This document shows, piece after piece, positions 17,584-25,197 of a stretch of DNA of 64,000 nt (its first letter is position 1; every line of letters starts with the position of its first letter). The notes below the pieces were generated by a model, which was not told the origin of the DNA, did not search any database, and saw nothing but the letters and a program-made list of their open reading frames with translations. A program made the position numbers and the translations under genes. This stretch comes from CAZZNQ01 sp964655775 (lineage in GTDB: Bacteria; Planctomycetota; Brocadiia; SM23-32): positions 47,294 to 111,293 of the forward strand of contig CAZZNQ010000001.1 of NCBI GenBank assembly GCA_964655775.1, written 5' to 3'.

Positions 17584-17766
17584 GTGTAGGGTGTGTAGGG
17601 TGTGTAGGGTTTTTCAGGACCTCTCCCGTGAAGAAAAAACCGGGGGACTTCTCCCGAAACCATACATACCCTACACCGTCGGCTTGGACATTCACGTAAC
17701 CTCTTTCTTGGGATCTATTTACGGGGCGTGTAGGGTTTGGGCGTCGGCGTGTAGGGTGTGTAGGGT
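17584..17766 (+). repeat. Iteron array, seven copies of GTGTAGGGT: candidate replication origin
   Basis: Exact 9-mers GTGTAGGGT at 17584, 17593 and 17602 (tandem), 17728, 17749 and 17758 on the plus strand, and one inverted copy at 17668-17676. Six point one way and one the other, all within 183 bases directly after the replication gene. The interval 17520-17978 otherwise holds no gene. The frame crossing it reads a repeated CRVCRVCRV, which is the iteron translated. Placement and spacing fit binding sites for the primase-helicase, as type I iterons do in P4. Confidence 0.75.
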
Positions 17767-17978
17767 TGCCGCGTGGGTCCTTCTACGCGGCCGCATGTTT
17801 CTACTACGCAGAGGGAACAGGCGCATACCGGGCAAGAGTTTCTTTTCTTTGACGGAAGGCGTGACGCGCGCCCTGGCGCGTGGGCAGATACGGACGGCGC
17901 AAGGGGGCTTGCGCAACGGTTTGGCCGCACACCGTGTAGATGCGGCGCTCTGTGGGGGTAACAGCAGGGGTGACGGAA

Positions 17979-18197
17979 ATGGGAAGCGCAGTAAGGGAAG
18001 CCCAGGCGGTATTGCTGGAACGGCTCTTGCCGTTGGAGCTCACTGGCTGGCGATACAAGGAACTGAGCCGCGCGCATGGTCTGAATCGAGCGGACGTGCA
18101 CGCGGCGGTGAACGTGCTGGTAGAAACCGGCCGCGCCCAGGTCGACGCGAGCGGACCGGCGGTTCTTGTACGAAAAGAGCTATCGGCACTTGACTAA
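17979..18197 (+). CDS. Small winged-helix protein
   Basis: A 72-residue protein: an N-terminal helix (VREAQAVLLERLLPLEL), then RYKELSRAHGLNRADVHAAVNVLVETGRAQV, which has the shape of a winged helix-turn-helix, and a C-terminal strand. It is probably a regulator of the element. The ATG at 17979 follows AGGGG. The last bases of the gene overlap the -35 box of the next promoter, so its own operon reads into the capsid operon. Confidence 0.6.
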   Translation: MGSAVREAQAVLLERLLPLELTGWRYKELSRAHGLNRADVHAAVNVLVETGRAQVDASGPAVLVRKELSALD

Positions 18198-18218
18198 TAA
18201 TAACTCTCGTGATATAAT
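18190..18218 (+). promoter_or_regulatory. Near-consensus promoter of the capsid operon
   Basis: TTGACT at 18190-18195, 17-bp spacer, perfect TATAAT at 18213-18218. It is the strongest promoter seen in the window and lies on the stop codon of the upstream gene. Late genes of a satellite would need either strong repression or helper control of such a promoter. Confidence 0.8.
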
Positions 18219-18249
18219 CTGTGAACAATCGGGGGCAAGGAGAAGGGGA

Positions 18250-18858
18250 ATGAGTTACGTTTCGGAATACATGGAGGAAGTGCGCGCCCAGATCGAGGGT
18301 GCGCTGGCCGCCTTTCGCGAGCAAGCCGACCCGGACAGGCGCGCAGACTATGAGCCGCCCTTGGAGACAGAGACTGTCTTCATGGTCTTGTCTCACGTCT
18401 GCGGCTACCGGGCAACGTGGAAGACCTACCGCTATCTGTCGCAGAACAAGTATCTCTCGCCGCTACCAAAGAAGATCGGCCGCCGTCTGGCATGGTCAGT
18501 CCCGAACACGGTTGACTTCGCGATGGAGCTTGAACGCCGTCGCTACTGGCAGCCCGGCTGGCATATGTCTAAGAAGACGTGCTTCGAGAAAGAGGCCGAT
18601 CTTGAGGAACTGAGCATTGAGCGCGACCCATGGGAATGGGCAACGCAAGCGAGCCGAGGTCAGTTGCTTGACAAGATGGCAGAGACTGAAGACGAGGCCG
18701 TCTTCCACGCGCTCGCGGCGGCTTTGGATTCCCGCGTGCCGACGGATGCGCCCGCTCGCGTATGGCGTCTGCTGACCAGACTGGAAGACGCAGGGGACCC
18801 GCAGGTCCGCAAGGATATGGCGCAAGACATCAAAGCGGAACTGGAGGGTCTGGAATGA
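18250..18858 (+). CDS. Predicted DNA-binding protein upstream of the capsid gene
   Basis: A 202-residue protein, not recognised by name. Residues 40-110 (VFMVLSHVCGYRATWKTYRYLSQ, then PLPKKIGRRLAWSVPNTV) resemble a MerR-like helix-turn-helix in which the second half sets up a wing. The C-terminal half is helical and acidic. The ATG at 18250 follows AAGGAG by seven bases. The end overlaps the capsid start (ATGA), so the two are made together. In small satellites this position is often held by a small-terminase-like protein that redirects packaging. That is a possibility from context only; a regulator is equally plausible. Confidence 0.6.
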   Translation: MSYVSEYMEEVRAQIEGALAAFREQADPDRRADYEPPLETETVFMVLSHVCGYRATWKTYRYLSQNKYLSPLPKKIGRRLAWSVPNTVDFAMELERRRYWQPGWHMSKKTCFEKEADLEELSIERDPWEWATQASRGQLLDKMAETEDEAVFHALAAALDSRVPTDAPARVWRLLTRLEDAGDPQVRKDMAQDIKAELEGLE

Positions 18859-20687
18859 GCGTAGCCACACAAGAGGGGGCCCTTGAACTGAGAGCGTCGC
18901 TTGCGCTCGCCGCGCAAGAGGGAGACGACGGCAAGGGCCGTATTACGGCTCTGGCCTACTCTGGCGGCGTCATAACCGTGCCCGGATTGGGGCGCGTGGT
19001 AGTGGACCTGAGCGGCATGGAGTTGCCGTCGCAGGTCAAGCTCTGCGCTGACCACACATCCGCGCTTGAAGGCATCGTGGGCCATGCGAGCGGGCAGGTG
19101 CGCGATAACAAGCTCTACGTCGAGGGCGCGTTGACGGACGCGACAGAGGCCGGGCAGCGCGTGCTCGCGCTGGCGCGTGACGGCGTTGAGTTTGAGGCCA
19201 GCATCGGCGCGCGGGTGCGCTCGCGGCGTTACGTGCGCAAGGGGGATACGGTCAACGTCAACGGCCGCACTATCAAGGCCGAAGAGCCGTTTCATCTGGT
19301 AGAAAAGAGCAAGCTGCACGAGGTCAGTATCGTGGCTTTCGGGGCAGACGAGAACACAAGCGTTACCATAGCAGCAAACGGGGGAAGCGAAATGGGGGAA
19401 GAGAGGACTGTTGTTGAGGAAATCAGGGAACAGGAAGCGGCCGAAACGGAGCGCATAAACGCGATCCGCGAGCTCTGCGAGGACCACCAGGGTATCGAGG
19501 CCAAGGCAATCAAGGAAGGATGGGACGTCACGCGGACCGAGGTTGAAGTGCTGCGCGCGTCGCGGCCGAAGGCGTCGCCCATCTATCCCAGCCGCCGCGA
19601 TGCCGGGCCGGACGTGCTCGCGGCAGCCGTGCTGATGCATGCAGGCATGCCGACGCTGGTAGAGTCGGAGTACGGCGAGCATACCGCCCAGCGTGCCGAA
19701 GACGCCCGGCTCGGTTCGCTGATGGAGTTCTGCAAGGCGGCTCTCCAGATGGAGGGTGTCGAGGAGCCCGCGGGCAGAAACGAGATGATCCGCGCGGCGT
19801 TCTCTACGGCGTCGCTGCCGGTCGCTCTGGGCGATGCGGCTAACAAGGTGCTGCTGAATGCCTACCGGGAAGCTCCGGCGTCCTGGGCGGGGTTCGCAAA
19901 GACCGTTGACGCCAATGACTTCAAGGACACAAACGCCATCCGGCCGTCCTGGACGGGTAGCGTTGAGCAGGTGCCCGAAGACGGCGAGCTCCATCATGGG
20001 AGCCTGAGCGAAGCGGTCACCACGTTCAACGTCGACACGTTCGGCAAGATTCTGCGCGTTACGCGCAAGATGGTCATCAACGATGACATGGGCTTTCTGA
20101 ACGACACCGCCGCCGCTTACGGCCGGATGGCGCGTCGGGGTCTGAACGACCTTGTCTGGAGCACCATCATGGCGAACGCGGGGGATTTCTTCCACGCGGA
20201 CAACGGCAATCTGCTGACGGGTGCCGGTTCGGCGTTGGACGCCGGTAGTCTCGGAAGCGCGGTCAGCTACATGCGCGCGCAGAGGGACGCGGAAAACAAC
20301 GATCTGGACATTACCCCGGCCGTTCTGGCAACGCCGCCGGAGCTTGAAGTGACGGCGCGCGCGCTGCTGGAGAGCGCAGAGCTCCAGGCAGCTGAGGGGG
20401 ACCCGACCGGCAACGCGCTGAAGGGCGTGGCAAAGCTCGCCGTCGAAAGCCGACTGAGCAACACGGCGAAGTTCTCCAACGCCAGCTTGACCGCATGGTA
20501 TCTGTTCGCCGGGCCGCAGGATGCTTCTGTCATAGTCGCATTCCTGCGCGGGCAGCGGACGCCGACCGTTGAGTTCTTCGGCCTTGACCACGACGTGAAC
20601 ACGCTGGGTGTGTCCTGGCGCGTTTACTTCGATTACGGGGCCGCGCTGAACGATCCACGCGCCGCCGTTAAGTCGGATGGTGCGTAA
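18855..20687 (+). CDS. Prohead protease/major capsid protein fusion, HK97 fold
   Basis: A 610-residue single-chain head protein. Residues 20-180 form a Mu/HK97-type prohead protease: ITALAYSGGVITVPGLG, catalytic His67 in CADHTS, and Ser116 in VEFEASIGARV, followed by LHEVSIVAFGADE. A charged, helical linker (EERTVVEEIREQEAAETERI) is the usual scaffolding delta domain. From about residue 270 to the end comes an HK97-like major capsid protein, with LLNAYREAP, FGKILRVTRKMVINDD, LNDLVWSTIMAN and FLRGQRTPTVEFFG. No portal, terminase or tail gene accompanies it. It would self-assemble into a shell and cut itself during maturation. Confidence 0.92.
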   Translation: MSVATQEGALELRASLALAAQEGDDGKGRITALAYSGGVITVPGLGRVVVDLSGMELPSQVKLCADHTSALEGIVGHASGQVRDNKLYVEGALTDATEAGQRVLALARDGVEFEASIGARVRSRRYVRKGDTVNVNGRTIKAEEPFHLVEKSKLHEVSIVAFGADENTSVTIAANGGSEMGEERTVVEEIREQEAAETERINAIRELCEDHQGIEAKAIKEGWDVTRTEVEVLRASRPKASPIYPSRRDAGPDVLAAAVLMHAGMPTLVESEYGEHTAQRAEDARLGSLMEFCKAALQMEGVEEPAGRNEMIRAAFSTASLPVALGDAANKVLLNAYREAPASWAGFAKTVDANDFKDTNAIRPSWTGSVEQVPEDGELHHGSLSEAVTTFNVDTFGKILRVTRKMVINDDMGFLNDTAAAYGRMARRGLNDLVWSTIMANAGDFFHADNGNLLTGAGSALDAGSLGSAVSYMRAQRDAENNDLDITPAVLATPPELEVTARALLESAELQAAEGDPTGNALKGVAKLAVESRLSNTAKFSNASLTAWYLFAGPQDASVIVAFLRGQRTPTVEFFGLDHDVNTLGVSWRVYFDYGAALNDPRAAVKSDGA

Positions 20688-20837
20688 ACGATAGCTCCGG
20701 CGCGGGCAGCGACCATCGGCTCAGCCGTGGGGCGCATGCCGAAGGGATGATAGCGCCGGGGGCCAGCCGCAAGGCGCGCGACGATCCCTACTGAACAGCG
20801 CGCCTCCAGGTCGCAAGCCTGGATTTCATCAAAAGAC

Positions 20838-20875
20838 GGGCCGCAGGCTTCATTCACCTGCGGCCCACCCCTTTT
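20838..20875. terminator. Bidirectional terminator between capsid and cargo operons
   Basis: GGGCCGCAGG (20838-20847) and CCTGCGGCCC (20857-20866), a perfect 10-bp stem with a 9-base loop. TTTT follows on the plus side at 20872-20875, and CAAAAGAC precedes it (a T-run on the minus strand). It separates the convergent capsid and DUF4145 genes. The rest of 20688-20947 holds no gene. Confidence 0.8.
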
Positions 20876-20947
20876 GACGTGGGGATTCCGGGTGAAAAGG
20901 CCGCCTTATTCATCGGAATCGGGGCATCGGTACGGGTGCGAGAAAGG

Positions 20948-21655
20948 CTATTCGCCCTCGGGGTCGTCTGGCAACGGATTGACCGGCTCCTTGCCAGCGT
21001 CAACGAGCTTCTGGTCAAGGGCGCGTCGCCGGGATTCAGCGCGCTTCGGCTTCACGTAGTAGTGGTCAAATAGACCCGCCAGCACTTCGAGCAGCCATTC
21101 CGCCTCCCCGGGCTCGACCGGAATGATGCGGCCAGTTGCGTCCTTGTCCGGATGGGCTGCGAAGTTACCAATCTTGCGCAAGTAGTGCAGGTCATCTGCA
21201 AGGTGCGACGGCAGGGCTTTCGCGGCCTCATCGATTTCGTCTGCGAGGTTACGATGCTTGACTTCGCCTGCATCACGCAACACGAACTGCAGGCAGCGCC
21301 GCGACAGAGCGGCGCTGGCCCGCGGGCTCATGAGGAGAACTGCAGCTGCTTCTTCGAAATCCCGCCCCGTGTCCGGCGGCGCTTCGGAAGGGGCTTTGCG
21401 GGCAACTCCACGCGGCCAAAGCACTTCCACTTCATCAAGCTCTATTGAGTGCGCTCCGAAGCCGCCGAAGGCGAGCGTGTTCTGAGGCGGGTAAGTGCCG
21501 CGAAGCATCGCCACTATCAGTTGATTGCAGTCGCTATTCGGGCAGAAGAAGTGGCATAGAGCGGTGACTGTGTCGCCTTTGGCCCCCGGCTGATTGATCA
21601 CAACTCGATTCTCTTTGGGAACGACCACGTACGCTTTGCAGTAGGGACACTCCAT
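20948..21655 (-). CDS. DUF4145 protein, restriction-system accessory
   Basis: A 235-residue protein. The N-terminal zinc ribbon has MECPYCKAY and a second pair in CPNSDC. The DUF4145 helical domain follows, with SRRCLQFVLRDAGEVKHRNLADEI and LRKIGNFAAHPDKD. This family is repeatedly found with restriction-modification genes, where its role is not settled; the ribbon suggests nucleic-acid contact. It starts 5 bases after the methyltransferase-restriction gene ends, so they form one operon. Unlike its partner it appears intact. Confidence 0.85.
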   Translation of the reverse strand: MECPYCKAYVVVPKENRVVINQPGAKGDTVTALCHFFCPNSDCNQLIVAMLRGTYPPQNTLAFGGFGAHSIELDEVEVLWPRGVARKAPSEAPPDTGRDFEEAAAVLLMSPRASAALSRRCLQFVLRDAGEVKHRNLADEIDEAAKALPSHLADDLHYLRKIGNFAAHPDKDATGRIIPVEPGEAEWLLEVLAGLFDHYYVKPKRAESRRRALDQKLVDAGKEPVNPLPDDPEGE

Positions 21656-21660
21656 CGCTC

Positions 21661-22888
21661 TTACTCCCCAAGTTTCGTCTGCTCTGGCCCTTTGCCGCGA
21701 TGCTTCGGCGCTTTCTTGAGTGTCACGTTGAAGCTCGCCGGGTAGTCTATGCCCTGGCCGTCGAGTATCTGTTCGACGGTCAGAAGCTGAATACGAGGGT
21801 AGTTCTTGTTCGTGCCCGGCGACTTGTAGAAACCGGCGCTCGCCGCTTCTTTCCGCATGGGGTCCGTGGGCTCTTGCAGCGAGATCAGCACGCCGATCTC
21901 CGCGTCCTCTCGCTGCAGCACACCGACGAGGTCGCGCACGTCGCGGGAGCTTGTCTTGCCGGACTTGACCTGAATGAGGATGGTCTTTGTGTCGCCGCCG
22001 GGACCTTCATCGTGAAAGCGAATGCGGCCGTCTATGCCCTGATCTGCGCCCTTCTTCTGGTCGGTCCGCGCTCCTACCAGCGGCAACACCCAGAACTGAA
22101 ACTGAAACGGATCCTGCTCTGCGAGCGCTTGCGCGTCGGGTACAGTCTCAGGCGCGCCGGTAATGTCGAAGTCAACGGCCGGTGTCACCTCGCCGTCTCG
22201 GATGACTTCGGTGCCGAACGTGTCCTGCAGACGCGTCTCAATGAGGCTGATTGCAAGGTAGGTGATGTCAATGCCTATCCAGCGGCGCTCAAGCTTCTGA
22301 GCAGCCGCCACGGCTGTGCCGCAGCCGCAGAATGGGTCTAACACGACGTGCCCCTTGTCGCTGCTGGAGGCGACGATGCGCTCCAACAGAGCCTCCGGTT
22401 TCTGCGTGGGATAACCGAGGCGCTCGGCAGCGCTCGCGCCGATGGGCTTGATGTCCGTCCAGATATCTTGCAGCGGTACGCCCGGCATTTCGTCAAGGTA
22501 GCGTTTGTAGGCTGGTACGGCACCGGGGCTTCTCTGTACGATTCGGCCTTGCTCGATCAGATCCTGCATCCTTTCTTTGCTGTAGCGCCAGCATATCGTT
22601 CGTGCCAAGCATCCGGCGGAAGGCCCGCATCGCCCGTGCGACCGGACCGGGTCCGTTCTCGATTACGTCATTGAGCGCTGCAGCCGCGTTCATGTCCCAG
22701 TGCCACGTATCTTCAAACGCCTTGATCTGCGCGGCCGCGTCGCTGCCGTTGCGCTCGGTGAACAGGACGTTGTAATCCTGATTGCTGTTGAACGGCGGGT
22801 CCAGGTAAACGAGGTCCACACCTTCGTCTGCGATATGCTCTCGCAGGACGGTCAGGTTGTCGCCGTAGAACAGATGATTCTTTGCCAT
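21661..22888 (-). pseudogene. Broken adenine methyltransferase/Mrr-type restriction fusion
   Basis: Two overlapping frames make up one gene. The first (from ATG 22888) begins MAKNHLFYGDNLTVLREH and has motif IV, YLDPPFNSNQDY, reaching LGTNDMLA at about 22586. The second picks up at YSKERMQDLIEQGRI at about 22584 in another frame. It carries GYPTQKPEALLERIV, motif I DPFCGCGTAVAA, and a C-terminal Mrr/PD-(D/E)XK-like domain with GIDGRIRF and ILIQVKSGK. Intact relatives have a sizeable central target-recognition region between these points. It is missing here, and the join is one base out of frame. The gene therefore looks inactivated by an internal deletion. Confidence 0.85.
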
Positions 22889-22915
22889 TTTGCCGCCCCA
22901 ATAGTGCCGGGCGCT

Positions 22916-22982
22916 GTTCTACTCTGCCGCCATACATGCGTCAAGGGAATATCCTTGACAGGTGCCGCGCACACCGTGTAAC
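22916..22982. promoter_or_regulatory. Divergent promoters sharing a palindromic operator
   Basis: Minus-strand promoter for the methyltransferase operon: TTGACG (22944-22939), 17 bp, TAGAAC (22921-22916). Plus-strand promoter for the gene at 23146: TTGACA (22955-22960), 16 bp, TGTAAC (22977-22982). Between and over both -35 boxes lies the perfect inverted repeat GTCAAGG-N6-CCTTGAC at 22940-22959. One bound protein could shut both promoters. Confidence 0.6.
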
Positions 22983-23145
22983 CTCGCGGTCGCTATGAAT
23001 CGCAGTGAGAAAGCGACGCCGTCGGCTCGGACGCCGGGGGCGTTTCGTCTTACGGGCGCACGGTGCGGGTGTGGAGCAATCCCCCCGGCGGCTCCACTGC
23101 GGGCCGATAGCCAGCTTGCGCCCGTTCTGTTCTTGGAGGTGCCGC

Positions 23146-23526
23146 ATGTTTCGCAAGGCGTTGGACGTGCTGGACAGTGAGTATGACGGGCCGTTGGCAG
23201 ACGCGCTGCCTGGTCTGGTAGAGAACGCCGCAGATCGGCTCGGTGAATCGGGCGATTTCGCCGGGCTTGACGGCCTATCCGAGGTGATTCAGGAGGCGCG
23301 CCGCAACGCGTGGGAGCATCACGTGTTGACCGGCGCAGACAGCGCCGCCATAGAGGCGCTCTGGGAGGATACGTCGGCATTACTGGCGCAAGCGGGGTCT
23401 GAGCCGAAGCTGCTGCTGACGCTCGCCTGCCGCGCTCTGGTGGCCGCTCAGCGGACCGGAGACGCAGAGGCGCTCGCGGCGATGCCGAAGCTGGCCGCGT
23501 GGCTGGCGGCGCTCTGCCGGGAGTAG
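23146..23526 (+). CDS. Small helical protein of the mobile element, unknown function
   Basis: A 126-residue protein, almost wholly alpha-helical and acidic (LADALPGLVENAADRLGESG, ALWEDTSALLAQAG), with an alanine-rich C-terminus. There is no signal peptide, zinc site or clear helix-turn-helix. The ATG at 23146 is backed by TTGGAGGTG; longer in-frame versions to 23005 have arginine-rich shadow composition. It is transcribed away from the restriction cargo and from the shared operator, so it could modulate that system. I do not recognise it. Confidence 0.55.
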   Translation: MFRKALDVLDSEYDGPLADALPGLVENAADRLGESGDFAGLDGLSEVIQEARRNAWEHHVLTGADSAAIEALWEDTSALLAQAGSEPKLLLTLACRALVAAQRTGDAEALAAMPKLAAWLAALCRE

Positions 23527-23530
23527 CTCT

Positions 23531-23642
23531 GTTGCCATTATGTTGCCAAACTACCGGCAAACGGCCTTTGTTGCCATGTTTTGCGGGGTTTTGGCAAAAC
23601 TTGGGAGTCACCGTAAACCGTTACTCATAATACGTTTACGGT
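23531..23642 (+). repeat. Right arm-type sites and adjacent inverted repeat
   Basis: GTTGCCATTATGTTGCCA at 23531-23548 copies the left-end site at 13707-13724 with one mismatch. A further GTTGCCA lies at 23570-23576 and an inverted TTGGCAA at 23591-23597. Then comes a perfect 9-bp inverted repeat, ACCGTAAAC (23610-23618) and GTTTACGGT (23634-23642). Together they look like the integrase and excisionase binding region of attR, 20-130 bases inside the 64-bp repeat. Confidence 0.6.
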
Positions 23643-23663
23643 ATATGCCAAGGAATCCGGTGC

Positions 23664-23727
23664 AGGTTGAGGGCCTAGTGGAGTTCATACTCCATGCGGG
23701 TTCGAATCCCGCCATCCGCACCATTTC
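23664..23727 (+). repeat. attR: 64-bp direct repeat, partial tRNA-Leu
   Basis: Second copy of 13533-13596. It contains only the anticodon loop to CCA part of tRNA-Leu and so is not a functional tRNA. It marks the right end of the element. Confidence 0.97.
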
Positions 23728-23829
23728 TATGTACCCCAAAACGCCCCTACCCCGTAATAGAGGACTGTGGCAGGAGCCGACGGTAAGAGCGGCGGCCAGC
23801 GCCCACAAGTGCCCCCTTTGTCCTGTCCT

Positions 23830-24049
23830 TCACGCGATGCCTGCTGCCCTGGGCTGCATCGGCCAGTCGTCCTTCTCTTCGTACATCTGGCGATCGGCCC
23901 TGGCGAGCAACTGATCCAGCGAACAGGGCGACCGCGGGTCAAAGCACGCCAGACCTGCGCTCAGATCTACGGTGAAAGGAGCATTGAATCGATCCACCTG
24001 TTCCTGCACGCTCTCATTCAGGCGTTCCCGCAATCGGGGACCGCTGTCC
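23830..24049 (-). pseudogene. C-terminal remnant of a GGDEF (diguanylate cyclase) gene
   Basis: The last 70 or so residues read RLRERLNESVQEQVDRF, VDLSAGLACFDP, and SLDQLLARADRQMYEEKDDW. That is the end of a GGDEF domain, but the GGDEF signature itself and everything upstream are gone. At about 24050 the sequence changes to the N-terminal part of a biotin carboxylase gene on the same strand in another frame. Without a start or catalytic motif it cannot be functional. Confidence 0.75.
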
Positions 24050-24367
24050 AGGCGGGCCGATGAACACAAATCCGCACTCCCGACATACTTCGGCAAAGTG
24101 AGTATTCTCCGACAGGAATCCGTAGCCGGGATGGATCGCATCTGCGCTGCTAACCCGCGCTGCCGAAAGAACATTGACAGTCTTCAGGTAGCTATCCCGG
24201 CTTGCCGGCGGGCCGATGCATATGGCGCTGTCCGCCAGTTGTGCGTGCAGTGAATCTCTGTCCGCCTGGGAGTGAACCACCCCGGTCCCGATGCCGAGTT
24301 TGCCGCAGGCGTGGATCACCCGGACGGCAATCTCGCCGCGGTTGGCTATAAGGACTTTCTCAAGCAC
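24050..24367 (-). pseudogene. accC: N-terminal remnant of biotin carboxylase
   Basis: The start and first 106 residues are well preserved: MLEKVLIANRGEIAVRVIHA, then ADAIHPGYGFLSEN and CGFVFIGPP. A full biotin carboxylase is about 450 residues and continues with an ATP-grasp fold. Here homology stops at GPP near 24050, and eleven unrelated residues follow before a stop. It lies 78 bases after purE on the same strand, so the operon once continued into it. Confidence 0.85.
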
Positions 24368-24445
24368 CTCATCCCTCCGGGGCAGGGATCAGCTATCTGG
24401 CAGCCCACGAGAACGGGCGCTTCCGCAAGTCTGAGCGGAACGCGT

Positions 24446-24952
24446 TCAGCGAGCACTCTCGCGCACCGCGCGGTCATCTTCTTCTACTGCGTCGGCCATG
24501 GTCTTCCTGTAAGCTCGAAGCCTGTCTTCAAGATCTTGGTCCGTCAGTGCAAGTATGGCGACTGCCAGCAGAGCCGCGTTTCTGGCACCAGAGGAACCGA
24601 TGGCAGTTGTGGCCACGGGAATGCCGCCGGGCATCTGAACGGTAGAAAGCAGGGAGTCAAGACCTCCCAGGTCGGACGTCTTCATTGGTACCCCGATGAT
24701 GGGCACTGTTGTCAGGGACGCCAGTACACCTGCCAGGTGCGCGGCCTTTCCTGCGCCGGCGATAATGACTTTCAGCCCGCGTTCCCTGGCGGAGCGGCCG
24801 AATCCGTGGGCTGCCTGCGGCGTCCGGTGTGCCGAGATGACACGCATCTCGTGGGATATACCGAACTCCTCCAGAATGCCGGCCGCCTCTGCCATCACCT
24901 CGCGATCCGACTTGCTGCCCATGACCACTGCTACGCTTGGACCGGTCTTCAT
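24446..24952 (-). CDS. purE: N5-carboxyaminoimidazole ribonucleotide mutase
   Basis: A 168-residue class I PurE, which moves the carboxylate from N5-CAIR to CAIR in purine synthesis. Signature stretches are VAVVMGSKSDREVM near the start, RVISAHRTPQ with the catalytic His, VIIAGAGKAAHLAGVLA, and the C-terminal GSSGARNAALLAVAILAL. The length is normal. The start overlaps the end of the upstream truncated hexapeptide gene by four bases. purC lies three genes upstream on the same strand. Confidence 0.95.
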   Translation of the reverse strand: MKTGPSVAVVMGSKSDREVMAEAAGILEEFGISHEMRVISAHRTPQAAHGFGRSARERGLKVIIAGAGKAAHLAGVLASLTTVPIIGVPMKTSDLGGLDSLLSTVQMPGGIPVATTAIGSSGARNAALLAVAILALTDQDLEDRLRAYRKTMADAVEEDDRAVRESAR

Positions 24953-25194
24953 CGCTTTCTTGTCCTCCCTGATCTGTGGCTATTGGATCGGGTTTCTTCC
25001 ACGGTATACCTGCCAATGACAATCGGTGCTACAGTCCCATTCGGGACCGGTTCAACGGCGCCGGCCACCGCGTGCGGCCCCACAGAAACGCCGGGAACGC
25101 TCTGCACCTTACCTATGATCGCCGCCGTGGGATGGACCCACACGGTTGCCTCAAGCTGAAATCGGTCGTTCGGCGCGTTCGCTTCAGGGCACAT
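24949..25194 (-). pseudogene. Truncated gamma-carbonic-anhydrase-like hexapeptide gene
   Basis: The 81-residue frame starts like a left-handed beta-helix protein: VWVHPTAAIIGKV, then VSVGPHAVAG and VAPIVIG. It loses the pattern at RYTVEETRSNS and ends in basic, unrelated residues. Gamma-class enzymes and their relatives need about 170-200 residues and three His ligands, and those parts are missing. It starts 3 bases after the GmhB-TsaC gene and was presumably part of that operon. Confidence 0.65.
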
Positions 25195-25197
25195 CGG

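Noticed and set aside
17584..17766. Telomere-like or chromosomal replication repeats
   Set aside because: The repeats are confined to 183 bases inside the mobile element and adjacent to its replication gene, so an element origin explains them better.
17498..18193. A 231-codon plus-strand frame containing repeated CRVCRVCRV
   Set aside because: The peptide repeat is the DNA iteron read in one frame. The frame lacks a ribosome binding site and domains, and overlaps the wHTH gene in another phase.
18660..20591. A 643-codon minus-strand frame over the capsid gene
   Set aside because: It is antisense to a gene with clear protease and capsid motifs. Long antisense frames are expected in GC-rich DNA.
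23664..23727. A second tRNA-Leu gene
   Set aside because: Only the 3' portion from the anticodon arm is present; acceptor 5' strand and D-arm are missing.
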